Assembly (NCBI GenBank): GCA_026706455.1
Contig: JAPOYS010000115.1
Location: 1-64,000, forward strand
Reading direction: 5' to 3'
Length of the DNA stretch: 64,000 nucleotides
Source of the DNA: Chloroflexota bacterium
Lineage (GTDB): Bacteria; Chloroflexota; Anaerolineae; Aggregatilineales; Phototrophicaceae
Within the stretch, counting starts at the first letter, position 1; the number at the start of each line of letters is the position of its first letter. This document shows positions 7,766 through 16,895 of this stretch, one piece after another. A program made the translations under genes and the position numbers. The notes under the pieces were generated by a model. That model was not told the DNA's origin and did no database searches. It saw only the letters and a program-made list of their open reading frames with translations.

Positions 7766-10681
7766 ATGGAACTAGCGACGATCACCGCCGTTCCATTCGG
7801 CCTTGCGCTTTTCCTGGCGTCGCCTCTTGCTCGCAACTCCCTCAGCAAGCCGCTACAAACTCGGCTGTCGTCTCTTGTCATGACGGCGCTATTCGCTTGG
7901 CTCTTGAGCGCATACCCCCACCTGGCACGTACAGGCGCTATAGCCCAAAGCTTCGACTGGATGCCGTCGCTGGGCATCAGCCTGTCATTTTATTTGGATG
8001 GTCTGTCGCTCCTTTTCGCCTTGATCATTACCGGTATTGGCGCCCTGATATTCTTTTACGCCGGCTACTACTTTGATGAGGCGGATGAACACAATCGTTT
8101 TATGATCTGGCTCTCAGCCTTTGCCGGCGCCATGCTGGCGGTCGTGCTATCGGGCAACGTTCTGCTGATGTTCGTCGCCTGGGAGTTGACCAGCGTCACT
8201 TCATTTGCGCTCATCGGCTTCAAAGGCGCAACCGACGCCGAGGCGCGCGAAGGCGCCTTCAAGGCGCTCTTCGTCACCGGCGCGGGCGCCTTGGCTTTGA
8301 TCATCGGCTTGGTCATGCTCAGCGTTGCTGCGGGACAAATACTTTACCCCGAAGAAGGCATCCGATTTGTCGCCGATATCGATTTGATACTGCAAGCCAA
8401 ATCGCTGCATGAACATGAGTGGTTCGTTCTATTTGCCATCCTGATCATGCTGGGCGGTTTCACCAAGAGCGCGCAGTTTCCATTCCATTTCTGGCTGCCG
8501 GGCGCGATGAGCGCGCCAACGCCGGCCAGCGCCTATCTGCATAGCGCGACCATGGTGAAAGCCGGCATCTATCTCTTTGCCCGCCTATCGCCGGTGATGT
8601 ACCAAAACGAGCTTTGGACAAGTTCATTGCAGACGATCGGCTTGGTGACGATGCTGGTCGGGTCCTACTTCGCCGTGAAACAGACGGACCTTAAGGGCTT
8701 GCTGGCCTACTCAACCGTCGGCAAATTGGGGGCAATCACCGCCCTAATCGGACTGCCAGACCAATCGGGACTGAAGGCGGCTTTCGTCGCCATCATCGCT
8801 CATGCCTTCTACAAGTCCGCATTATTTCTGGTTGCGGGCACGATCGATCACGCGACTGGCACCCGCGCCATTGAAGGCCTGGGGGGCTTGCGCGACAAGC
8901 TGCCCGTCATGTTTTGGGTTACGGTGATATCGGCTTTGTCGATGGCTGGCCTGCCCTTCTTGCTCGGTTTCGTGGCAAAAGAGACGCTGCTCGATGCGAT
9001 GCTTCACTATACGGCGCCCTGGACGCAGCTGGCAATGCTCATGGTTGTCCTCAGCTCAATGTTCACGGCGATGGCCGCCTTCATGCTCATCTACGATGTA
9101 TTCTTGAAGCCTCCGCGCGGGCGCCGCCACTTCCATGAGCTCTCGCCTTGGATCGGTCTCGGACCGGCGCTGCTGGCCTTGGGATCTTTGAGCCTCGGGT
9201 TTCTCGTGCAACCGCTAATCGTGCCGCTGCTTGAAGTGGCGACGCCCAAGCCCTTTGAGCTGCATCTATTTGCCGGCTTCAACGAAGTGTTCCTCTTGAG
9301 CCTGGCGATACTCTTCGGCGGCCTGCTACTGTTCTTCATCAGGAAGAAGCTTATCCAGCTCATCACATTTCCCATCTCCGGCGACGCCATTTATCGCGAA
9401 TTCATCACCTACCTGGAATGGGCGGGAACAACGGTGCTTCACACGCAATCGGGTTTCGTGCGTTACTATCTGGTCATTATCCTGGGGGCGGTCGCCGCCG
9501 TGCTGATCGCATCCGGCACGCTGTCCACATTAACCGCCGGGCAGCAGCTTTTCCCCAGCGATCTATCAGTGACCATCACCGATTTGGCGAAGATCTTCAT
9601 GTTATTCCTGACCGTCGCGGCGGGCATGCTGACGGTCGTCGTGCGTGAGCATGTGAAGGCTGCGATTGCCTACGGCGTCATTGGCTACGCCATCGGCGTG
9701 ATCTTCCTCATAGAACATGCCCCCGATGTAGCCCTGGTACAACTGCTGGTCGAGACGATGGCGACCGTGCTCATTATCATCATGCTTGGCCGAATCCGCG
9801 CTGGTGTGCGCCTGCGAGTGATCAACAGCCTATGGACGGAACGCCGCAACTACAATCTCGGCTTCTTGCGCGATCTCGGCATTTCCGTCCTCATCGGCGT
9901 AGCTGTTTTCGTATTTTCGTTGATCGCATTGCAGAACCGCCCGCTGCGGCACAGTATCGCCGAATGGCACCTGGAGAATGCGGCAACAGTCAACACGGAC
10001 GATGTAGTCGGCGCAATTGTGGCCGACTTTCGCGGCACCGACACGCTGCTCGAGATTGGCGTCTTCACGACAGCCGCGCTCGGCTTGCTGACGCTGCTGG
10101 CTCGCGGACGGCAGCCGGGAAGCTCCCTGGCGCCGCTGGTGGCGCCCGTGGCTTCCTCAAGCGAGTTTGACGCGCGAGTTGTGGAAGAGATACAAGATGC
10201 GACCAGCTTGTCAACGCCCTTTACCAGGTCAGTGTCCTTTGTTGTGCTGCCGATAGCGATTCTGATCGGCATCGCCCAGGTCCTCTACGGAGGCAACGGG
10301 CCCGGCGATGGCTTCACCGCCGGCGTTACGATCGGTTTGGCCGTCTCGCTTTGGTATGTGGTGCTCGGCTACCAGGAGGCAAAAGCCCTGCTGCCTTGGT
10401 TCCGTCCGGAGCTGATCATCCGCCTTGGCTTGCTTATCGCGACTGTGAATGCGATTTTCCCCGTCTTCGTCGGGCAAGGCTTTATGGGGCATATCGAATT
10501 TGACCAGGCGCTTGGCATTTACGATTTAGTGGGTTCCTTCGGCTTGCATGTAACCTCATCGCTGATCTTTGAGATAGCCATAGCGATTACTGTGATGGGC
10601 GGGTTGGGCATCATCATTGAAGCGATAGCCTATCCCACCGACCGCACGCAAGAAACGATTCGGTCAACAGATCCCGCATGA
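7766..10681 (+). CDS. mrpA: Mrp Na+/H+ antiporter subunit A fused to subunit B
   Basis: A 971-residue polytopic protein. Residues 1 to about 760 are MrpA, homologous to NuoL: VAWELTSVTSFALIGF, then PFHFWLPGAMSAPTPASAYL and the lysine helix around SALFLVAGTIDH. The last 170 residues, after a hydrophilic linker, match MrpB with YGGNGPGDGFTAGV in place of the usual GHNxPGGGF. The AB fusion is common in Gram-negative-type operons. The complex exchanges Na+ for H+ and supports pH and salt homeostasis. It heads a complete A(B)-C-D-E-F-G operon. Confidence 0.93.
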   Translation: MELATITAVPFGLALFLASPLARNSLSKPLQTRLSSLVMTALFAWLLSAYPHLARTGAIAQSFDWMPSLGISLSFYLDGLSLLFALIITGIGALIFFYAGYYFDEADEHNRFMIWLSAFAGAMLAVVLSGNVLLMFVAWELTSVTSFALIGFKGATDAEAREGAFKALFVTGAGALALIIGLVMLSVAAGQILYPEEGIRFVADIDLILQAKSLHEHEWFVLFAILIMLGGFTKSAQFPFHFWLPGAMSAPTPASAYLHSATMVKAGIYLFARLSPVMYQNELWTSSLQTIGLVTMLVGSYFAVKQTDLKGLLAYSTVGKLGAITALIGLPDQSGLKAAFVAIIAHAFYKSALFLVAGTIDHATGTRAIEGLGGLRDKLPVMFWVTVISALSMAGLPFLLGFVAKETLLDAMLHYTAPWTQLAMLMVVLSSMFTAMAAFMLIYDVFLKPPRGRRHFHELSPWIGLGPALLALGSLSLGFLVQPLIVPLLEVATPKPFELHLFAGFNEVFLLSLAILFGGLLLFFIRKKLIQLITFPISGDAIYREFITYLEWAGTTVLHTQSGFVRYYLVIILGAVAAVLIASGTLSTLTAGQQLFPSDLSVTITDLAKIFMLFLTVAAGMLTVVVREHVKAAIAYGVIGYAIGVIFLIEHAPDVALVQLLVETMATVLIIIMLGRIRAGVRLRVINSLWTERRNYNLGFLRDLGISVLIGVAVFVFSLIALQNRPLRHSIAEWHLENAATVNTDDVVGAIVADFRGTDTLLEIGVFTTAALGLLTLLARGRQPGSSLAPLVAPVASSSEFDARVVEEIQDATSLSTPFTRSVSFVVLPIAILIGIAQVLYGGNGPGDGFTAGVTIGLAVSLWYVVLGYQEAKALLPWFRPELIIRLGLLIATVNAIFPVFVGQGFMGHIEFDQALGIYDLVGSFGLHVTSSLIFEIAIAITVMGGLGIIIEAIAYPTDRTQETIRSTDPA

Positions 10682-10753
10682 ATGAACAGTTGTCGTAAAC
10701 ATTTGGCAGGTATCGGGCGAGATCAAAGGCAGCCCAACGAGAGGAAGACCAAG

Positions 10754-11098
10754 ATGATTGAATTACTCTTCGCGCTATCGATCGGCACGCTGTTTGGAAT
10801 CGGCGTGTTTCAGTTGCTGCGCCGCGACCTGATTAAGGCGGCTATTGGATTCGCGATTCTGTTTTCAGCCATCAATCTGTTTTTCGTGGCGGTAGGCGCC
10901 TTTGAAGGCGAATTTGCGCCTTACGTCAGCAATGTCGAGGCTGGGCGCCAAACCAGCGATCCGCTTATTCAAGCGCTGATTCTTACGGCGATCGTGGTGA
11001 GTTTCGGCAGCTTCTCGCTTTTGTTGGGCTTTGTAAACATTATCTCGCGGCGTTACGACACGATTGACTCCGATGATACCAACAGACTGAAGCACTAG
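10754..11098 (+). CDS. mrpC: Mrp Na+/H+ antiporter subunit C
   Basis: A 114-residue NuoK-like membrane subunit with three hydrophobic helices. It carries the MrpC pattern LIKAAIGFAILFSAINL and the later segment DPLIQALILTAIVVSFG. I chose the ATG at 10754, which has GAGAGGAAG directly upstream, over an ATG at 10682 that would add a polar leader absent from the family. It lies between mrpA and mrpD in the operon. Confidence 0.92.
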   Translation: MIELLFALSIGTLFGIGVFQLLRRDLIKAAIGFAILFSAINLFFVAVGAFEGEFAPYVSNVEAGRQTSDPLIQALILTAIVVSFGSFSLLLGFVNIISRRYDTIDSDDTNRLKH

Positions 11099-11151
11099 GT
11101 CAAGCAAGGCGAAGGCAGCGCGAGCGGCAAGGGGCAGAAACACAAAAGCGC

Positions 11152-12651
11152 ATGGAGAACAATCATTTACTGCTTGGCGCGCTAGTCACGCCCTTGATCG
11201 GAGCGATTGTCGCGCTTGTATTCGCCCGTTCGAATCGCGCGCAGCGGTCAATCGGCGTCTTGGCCGGCTTAATCGCATGGGTCTTTAGCACAGCGCTGCT
11301 CGTTCAGGTCCATAGCAGCGGCATTCAGACATACGCCTTGGGCAATTGGCGCCCGCCATACGGCATCGTTCTGGTGGCCGATACCTTCGGCGCGCTATTC
11401 GCATTCATGGTGACCAGCATCATGATTGGCGGCCTTGTATACACTTTTCACAGCCGCGACAAATGCATGACCTACCCAGCCTTTATGCCGCTGTTTCTGC
11501 TCATGGAAGTGGGGCTGATCGGCGCGATGCTCACCGGCGATCTCTTCACGCTATTCGTCTTCATGGAGCTCATGGTGCTGGCCTCCGTTTCGCTCACCGC
11601 GATATCCGACGATCAGTATGGATTGGAGGCGGCGCTCAAATACATCCTGATCAGCTCCATGGGAACGTTATTCCTGCTCCTCGGGATCGCGGCGATGTAC
11701 GCCACCTTCGGGACATTGAACATGGCGGAAATCGCGCAGACCCTGCTCACCGGCGAGCGCCCCTTCCTGGCGCCGGCCTCAGCCATTATGCTGCTTTGCG
11801 CCTTCCTGCTGAAGAGCGCCGTCTTCCCTTTTCATTTCTGGCAGCCGGATTTTCACACCACCGCGCCAACCCCCATTAGCGCCATGCTCTCATCGATCGT
11901 GGTAAAGGTGGGCGTCTATGGCATCATACGCCTGGTGACGCTGCTGTTCATCGAAGAAGCGCCCTTGCTGGAGCGTTGGCTTTCCACGCTGGGCATCATC
12001 GGGATTGTCTTCGGCAGCCTGGGCGCCTTGCGCACGTACAACGCCAAACGGATGCTGGCCTACTCAACATTCGCCCAGATCGGATTCATCTTGGTCGGCA
12101 TCGGCTGGGGGGAAAGGCTTGCGCTAATAGGCGCCATCGTGTATGCCTTCAATCATGCCTTTATCAAATCATCGCTGCTGATGCTGGTGGGTGTGGTCTC
12201 CAGTTATACCACGACCAAGACGGCCAATTTTGCCGACATTAGCGGCATCGGCCGCAAGCTGCCGTCCGCGGTCGGGTGGCTGGTGTTGATTGGCGGGCTG
12301 TCATTGGCCGGCATGCCGCCGCTGAACGGATTCATCAGCAAACTAGCCTTGATTCAGGGAGGCGTCGATCGCGGCGATTGGCAGAATCTAATCATCATGG
12401 TGGCGGCCGGCATCCTGACGGTCATTTACATGATTCGAGCCTGGCAGCGCATCTTCCAGCAGAATCCGCTGCCCGACACAGCCGGCGCGAAGAACGAGGG
12501 CGACAGCCTTTTCGCGCCATTCTTGTTGGTCTGTGTTTGTCTGCTTTTGGGCACGGTCTTGGCGGAGCCGTTGATACAATTGATCATAGAAACGGTGCGT
12601 CAACTGGGCGATCCACGGGTTTATATTTCGGCGGTAAACCTTCCCATGTAG
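11152..12651 (+). CDS. mrpD: Mrp Na+/H+ antiporter subunit D
   Basis: A 499-residue NuoN/M-like proton channel subunit. Conserved segments include FVFMELMVLASVSLTAI (with the membrane Glu), FPFHFWQPDFHTTAPTP and KRMLAYSTFAQIGFILVG. It has about 14 predicted helices, the normal length. It is required with MrpA for proton translocation. Confidence 0.94.
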   Translation: MENNHLLLGALVTPLIGAIVALVFARSNRAQRSIGVLAGLIAWVFSTALLVQVHSSGIQTYALGNWRPPYGIVLVADTFGALFAFMVTSIMIGGLVYTFHSRDKCMTYPAFMPLFLLMEVGLIGAMLTGDLFTLFVFMELMVLASVSLTAISDDQYGLEAALKYILISSMGTLFLLLGIAAMYATFGTLNMAEIAQTLLTGERPFLAPASAIMLLCAFLLKSAVFPFHFWQPDFHTTAPTPISAMLSSIVVKVGVYGIIRLVTLLFIEEAPLLERWLSTLGIIGIVFGSLGALRTYNAKRMLAYSTFAQIGFILVGIGWGERLALIGAIVYAFNHAFIKSSLLMLVGVVSSYTTTKTANFADISGIGRKLPSAVGWLVLIGGLSLAGMPPLNGFISKLALIQGGVDRGDWQNLIIMVAAGILTVIYMIRAWQRIFQQNPLPDTAGAKNEGDSLFAPFLLVCVCLLLGTVLAEPLIQLIIETVRQLGDPRVYISAVNLPM

Positions 12652-12737
12652 GATGCGAGGCGCGACAGGCTGCAAAGAGACGGGCTGATCCGTCGCAAAT
12701 CCGAACATGCCGGCGATGTCGGAATGGAGAGCGAACA

Positions 12738-13265
12738 TTGGCACGACGCCTGCGATTAAGTTTCAAGACCATGATCCTGGCATTGCCCTTGGCTGTCGGC
12801 TGGACGATCTATACGGCGCAGCCGACGCCGGGCAACTTTCTGCTGGGCTACGTCTTTAGCGTCTCTGTCGTCATTGCAACCGGTCACCGCGGCGACAGTC
12901 TGCGCTATAAGAGCGCGCCGCGCCAGCTAACCAATCTCGTCGCCTATACCGTGTTTCTGGCGTCTGAGGTTTTGTTCTCGGGCCTCAAGGTATCGCGCGT
13001 GATACTGACGCCAAGTTTGCCCATCAACCCGGGGATATCCCTTGTCAATACGCAAGACAGCACTGAAAATCAGCTTATCTCCGCGATTAGCGCGCATGGC
13101 ATTACGATTACGCCGGGCGAGTTGGTGGTGGACTTTGAAGAGACGGACGAAGCCGGCATCAAGATGATTGTGCACAGCCTGAATATGGACACGTCGGCAC
13201 CAAACCTGGAGCGCGAACAAGCGATGAGACTGGAACGGATCAGAGGCATACTCGGACATGATTGA
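12738..13265 (+). CDS. mrpE: Mrp Na+/H+ antiporter subunit E
   Basis: A 175-residue subunit with two or three N-terminal membrane helices and a soluble C-terminal half containing NTQDSTENQLISAISAHGI, then ITPGELVVDFEE, the MrpE pattern. I placed the start at TTG 12738, with GGAATGGAGA just upstream and a family-like length; ATG 12771 is the next option. It overlaps mrpF by eight bases. Confidence 0.88.
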   Translation: MARRLRLSFKTMILALPLAVGWTIYTAQPTPGNFLLGYVFSVSVVIATGHRGDSLRYKSAPRQLTNLVAYTVFLASEVLFSGLKVSRVILTPSLPINPGISLVNTQDSTENQLISAISAHGITITPGELVVDFEETDEAGIKMIVHSLNMDTSAPNLEREQAMRLERIRGILGHD

Positions 13266-13539
13266 AAGCGCATGGGCGCAAGCCGCGATTCAGTTGATAT
13301 TACTTGCGCTGGTCAGCCTGCTGGTGCCGGCCTCGTACCGAGTCATCGTGGGACCGACGCTGCCCGACCGCCTGGGCGCGGTTGACCTGATTACCACGTT
13401 ATTGATTGGCATCATCGTGATGCTGGCGCTGGTGGAAAGCACACAAACCTTCGTGGATATGGCGATTGCGCTGGCCGCCTTCGCCTTCATCGGCACGATC
13501 AGCATCGCGCGCTATATTTCGGAAGGCCGGGTGTTCTGA
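13258..13539 (+). CDS. mrpF: Mrp Na+/H+ antiporter subunit F
   Basis: A 93-residue membrane protein with three helices and the MrpF pattern RVIVGPTLPDRLGAVDLITT. It overlaps mrpE by eight bases and its TGA is followed directly by the GTG of mrpG, so the last three subunits are tightly coupled. Confidence 0.92.
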   Translation: MIESAWAQAAIQLILLALVSLLVPASYRVIVGPTLPDRLGAVDLITTLLIGIIVMLALVESTQTFVDMAIALAAFAFIGTISIARYISEGRVF

Positions 13540-13983
13540 GTGATACTTGAGATCTTGGGTGTGGCGGCGCTAGTATTTGGCCTCTTCTTCTGCGCCGTCG
13601 GCGTTCTGGGGGTCGTCCGCCTACCGGATAGCTTGACGCGCTTGCACGCGTCGGGAAAGGTCGCGACGCTAGGGTTGTTTGGTTTGCTGGTCGGCGCGGC
13701 GCTGCTGATGCCCTCCGCCTGGCTCCGCTTGCTGGCGCTGGGTCTCTTTGTTCTCTTAACCAGCCCGGTAGCCACGCACGCAATCGCGGCCTCCGTGTAT
13801 CGCCGCCGCGAGATTGTCGAGGAATTGGCTGTGGCCGACGCCTCAACTGCTGAGGCCGATATCACGGCTATTGATGCAACTGGCGTGCTCTCGCGCTCGC
13901 GCATCCAGGATATCATCGAGGCGCAGGAACGGGCGCTGCGGTATCACAAGTCCAACGCCAGACCAAAACGCGACCGTCGCTAG
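13540..13983 (+). CDS. mrpG: Mrp Na+/H+ antiporter subunit G
   Basis: A 147-residue subunit. The first 95 residues hold three helices and the MrpG signature GVVRLPDSLTRLHASGK. The last 50 residues are a polar extension after HAIAASVYRRRE, longer than the typical 100 to 120 residue family member. It starts at GTG immediately after the mrpF stop and ends the operon. Confidence 0.92.
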   Translation: MILEILGVAALVFGLFFCAVGVLGVVRLPDSLTRLHASGKVATLGLFGLLVGAALLMPSAWLRLLALGLFVLLTSPVATHAIAASVYRRREIVEELAVADASTAEADITAIDATGVLSRSRIQDIIEAQERALRYHKSNARPKRDRR

Positions 13984-14006
13984 GCGAAGAAACGCGCGCA
14001 GCGCCA

Positions 14007-14975
14007 CTACTTTGTAAATTGGCGGAAGACCGGGTTGTCTCGCGTCTGCAAGTGATCCAACAGGTTGACCAGCAGAAAGCCAATTATGAGCAACAGCAGA
14101 GCCAGGCCGAATGCCTCCGCTGTCATATCGGGCGCAACGTTCCGCTCGACCAGGCAGCGAAAGTCGCCGTGCCGATCCTGATCGCTCGCGAGGCACTCCT
14201 TCCAGGGGTATATCTTCCACAGAGAACCAGTCATGAAGCCGACCAGCAGCGCCACCGTCAGATTGTAGTGGACTGTCAAGAAATAACCTAGCACGCGCGA
14301 AAAGGCGATAATGCCAATGACCGCGCCCGAGCCAACCACTATGATCGGCGGCAGGTCGCGGCTGCTGACCGCTGTGAGCACGTAGTCGTACTGGCCCAAA
14401 ATCAGCAGCATGAAGGAGCCCGATATGCCTGGAAGGATCATCGCGGTAATCGCGATCATGCCGCTGATGAACAGGAAGGGGTAGGAATGATCGGCTTGAG
14501 CCGGCACGATATTGACGATGACCAAGGCAGCCGCCGTGCCGCCAACAAATGTCGCAATCGCTTTCGCGCACCAGCGCACCTTAACGCCGATGGAGAGTAT
14601 CGAGGCGAGCACCAAGCCAAAGAAAAATGCGAACAAGAGAATGCGCCCGCCCGGGTCGTCGAGCGCCGCGCTGAGAAAGCTTGATAGCAGCAGGATCGCC
14701 GCAAACAGCCCCAAACCTAGGGCAATCAGAAAACGCAAAGATAGATGCGCCAGCAAGTCGCTGAAACGAAGAGCGAAGAGCAGACGAATCGCCTCCAGGT
14801 TGAAAGACTTGATCGCCGCGATCAGGTTTTCGTAAACCCCGAGAATGAAAGCCATCGTGCCGCCGCTCACGCCAGGCACAATGTCGGCCGCGCCCATGGC
14901 GAAACCGGTCAAAACTAATCGCAGGTATTGCACGATGCTCTTGGGATTTGATAGATCCTGTGTTTCCTGCTTCAC
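14007..14975 (-). CDS. DUF368 undecaprenyl-phosphate translocase family protein
   Basis: A 322-residue polytopic membrane protein with two copies of the DUF368 hallmark: DIVPGVSGGTMAF near residue 30 and MILPGISGSFMLL near residue 190, consistent with an inverted-repeat fold. DUF368 proteins such as PopT are reported to flip undecaprenyl phosphate back to the cytoplasmic leaflet for reuse in wall and glycan synthesis. That role would suit the polysaccharide locus from 21 kb, though the two are not in one operon. It converges on mrpG. Confidence 0.88.
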   Translation of the reverse strand: MKQETQDLSNPKSIVQYLRLVLTGFAMGAADIVPGVSGGTMAFILGVYENLIAAIKSFNLEAIRLLFALRFSDLLAHLSLRFLIALGLGLFAAILLLSSFLSAALDDPGGRILLFAFFFGLVLASILSIGVKVRWCAKAIATFVGGTAAALVIVNIVPAQADHSYPFLFISGMIAITAMILPGISGSFMLLILGQYDYVLTAVSSRDLPPIIVVGSGAVIGIIAFSRVLGYFLTVHYNLTVALLVGFMTGSLWKIYPWKECLASDQDRHGDFRCLVERNVAPDMTAEAFGLALLLLIIGFLLVNLLDHLQTRDNPVFRQFTK

Positions 14976-15507
14976 AGTTGGGCGCCTCGCGTGTCAGTTC
15001 GGATTAAAATCGATGGTTCGCAACTCACTTCAATATACTCAACTTCGTTCGCTGCGCCAGCGACAGCCCGCCCAAGCTTTCGTCGGCCCGCGGGAACCGC
15101 CGGGACCGGCAATGGTAGTGTCTAATGTGAAGGATGTTACTCGCCCCAAACGATTTGTAGGGGCGAGCCTTGGCTCGCCCAAAACCCCTCTTGGCAATTG
15201 AGGGCGACACAAGAGTCGCCCCTACACACATTCTTGTGTGAATCATGGCTACCAAGATCGACACTATCCGGCAATACGAAACTAGCCTGGCTCTGCCTAT
15301 GAGAATACAATTAGGGAGATTTAGTATAATGTCGCGAATGCCGATCAGGATTGAGAGGCGCTTGGCGGTTGCATGAAACCGCGGGAGAAGCCGACCGCGC
15401 TTGGCAGCCCTCCGAGCAGTTTTTCTCGGACCCGTCGAGTTAGGTTGCCCCCCAAATCTAGAAGCGTATTTACTCCGACAAATGACGAGACGCGCAGGAG
15501 CATCGCC
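14976..15507. other. Intergenic region with nested inverted repeats and a -10-like site
   Basis: No gene is supported here. It holds the 15157-15225 repeat element, an outer 7-base inverted pair (TAGTGTC at 15116 and GACACTA at 15260), and TATAAT at 15325-15330, the best -10 for the gene that follows. The stretch from 15331 to 15507 is open in the frame of that gene but is Arg/Pro-rich and unlike coding sequence, so I treat it as leader. Confidence 0.5.
15157..15225. repeat. GTAGGGGCGA inverted-repeat element, copy 1
   Basis: Terminal GTAGGGGCGA at 15157-15166 is mirrored exactly by TCGCCCCTAC at 15216-15225. Inside are two short hairpins (GGGCGAGCC/GGCTCGCCC and GGGCGAC/GTCGCCC). Related copies lie at 45174 and 60309. 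No coding potential is seen; it is probably a small non-autonomous dispersed element. Confidence 0.7.
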
Positions 15508-16887
15508 ATGCCTGGAATGGCAAATTGGAAAGACTTGTACGCGATGGAATACCTTCAACTCTTTGAGGAAGGATTCCCGGTCGGCGACACGATTGAGCCA
15601 GACTTTAGCGCGGCCTATCTGCCGCATACCGTGCGGGATTCAAGCGACCGCTCGACCTTGACGGAAGCCGATTGGGAAGCCGCCTATCACGCGCTTTGGT
15701 CGGTGCGCGAGCGCGGCCTACGTCCGGACTTCCAATTTGTCGAGCCCAATGATTTTGACGCCATCATCGCGGACGCGCCGCCGCCACCGCCGCTGCAAGC
15801 CTTGAGCGACGACGAATACGCCGAACGGATCAAGGGCGCCTGGTTCGGCCGGATCGGCGGTGTAATCCTCGGCAAACCGCTTGAGATGCGCTTGGACAGG
15901 CGCTTCATCAAGCGTTATCTGGAGAGCGTCGACGCTTATCCGCTGAATGACTGGGTTCCGCACTGTTCGCCGGATCTTGATATCACCTTGCGCTGCAAAC
16001 CGTCGACCTTGGGCAACGTCAAGTACGCCGAGCCCGATGACGATATTCATTACACGATCCTGGCTTTGATGCTGCTGGAAGAGCGCGGGCTGCAGTTCAG
16101 CAAGCTCGATGTCGCCAATAATCACCTGCGCAATATCCCCTACCACTGGCTCTGGTCCTGCACGCGGCAATCCTACTACCACATGGTCAACTTGACCGAT
16201 GACCGCCCAGTTGAAGAGCAGATTGACGAATTCCCGACCAAGATCAATCCCTTGCGCGAGGGCATCAACACGGCTATACGGGCCGATTTCTGGGGTTATA
16301 TCGCGCCGGGCGATCCACGCCGAGCCGCGCGAATTGCCCACAAAGAAGTGACGTTGAACGCGGTCAAGAACGGCGTCTACAGTTCGATGTTTGTCGCCGG
16401 CGCCTTGAGCGCCGCACTGAGCCGCAACCCGAGCGTGGAGAAGATTATTCAGGGCGGGCTATCGGTTGTGCCAAGGCGCTCGCGCCTGGCGCATATCGTG
16501 CAGGAAGTGATCGACTGGTATGCCGCCGACAAGGACTGGGTGGCTGTCTGCGACCGCATTTACGACAAGTATGGCCATTTGCCCTTCCTTCACGCGCTGC
16601 ACAATATGGCGATTGTCGCGCTGTCGCTGATTCACGGCCAGCTCGATTACAGCAAGACGATTACGACTGCCGTGATGTGCGGCTTGGACACGGACTGCAA
16701 TTCGGGCACGGCCGCCAGCATCGTTGGCGCAGCCGTCGGCTATGATGGCTTGGACAGGCGCTGGATCGATCCCTTCAACGACCATGTCAAGACGGCAGTG
16801 GCTGGTTTCGGGCAGGGCTCCATTTCGGGCTTGGCGCAGCGAAATGTCGCGCTCTGGCACAAGCTTCGCGACGAGCCGCTAGACTGA
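15508..16887 (+). CDS. ADP-ribosylglycohydrolase family protein
   Basis: A 459-residue protein. After about 110 family-unlike residues comes the ADP-ribosylglycohydrolase core: GAWFGRIGGVILGKPLEM, the metal-binding EPDDDIHYTILALMLLEERG, and near the end CGLDTDCNSGTAASIVGA, whose Asp residues would bind the second magnesium. The family removes ADP-ribose from proteins or related groups; the long N-terminal extension leaves the substrate open. The ATG at 15508 has CAGGAG seven bases upstream. It stands alone. Confidence 0.85.
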   Translation: MPGMANWKDLYAMEYLQLFEEGFPVGDTIEPDFSAAYLPHTVRDSSDRSTLTEADWEAAYHALWSVRERGLRPDFQFVEPNDFDAIIADAPPPPPLQALSDDEYAERIKGAWFGRIGGVILGKPLEMRLDRRFIKRYLESVDAYPLNDWVPHCSPDLDITLRCKPSTLGNVKYAEPDDDIHYTILALMLLEERGLQFSKLDVANNHLRNIPYHWLWSCTRQSYYHMVNLTDDRPVEEQIDEFPTKINPLREGINTAIRADFWGYIAPGDPRRAARIAHKEVTLNAVKNGVYSSMFVAGALSAALSRNPSVEKIIQGGLSVVPRRSRLAHIVQEVIDWYAADKDWVAVCDRIYDKYGHLPFLHALHNMAIVALSLIHGQLDYSKTITTAVMCGLDTDCNSGTAASIVGAAVGYDGLDRRWIDPFNDHVKTAVAGFGQGSISGLAQRNVALWHKLRDEPLD

Positions 16888-16895
16888 GGCGAAAC

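Noticed and set aside
15373..15507. An N-terminal extension of the ADP-ribosylglycohydrolase-like protein from ATG 15373
   Set aside because: The added residues are Arg/Pro-rich and unlike the family, and a good RBS precedes ATG 15508.
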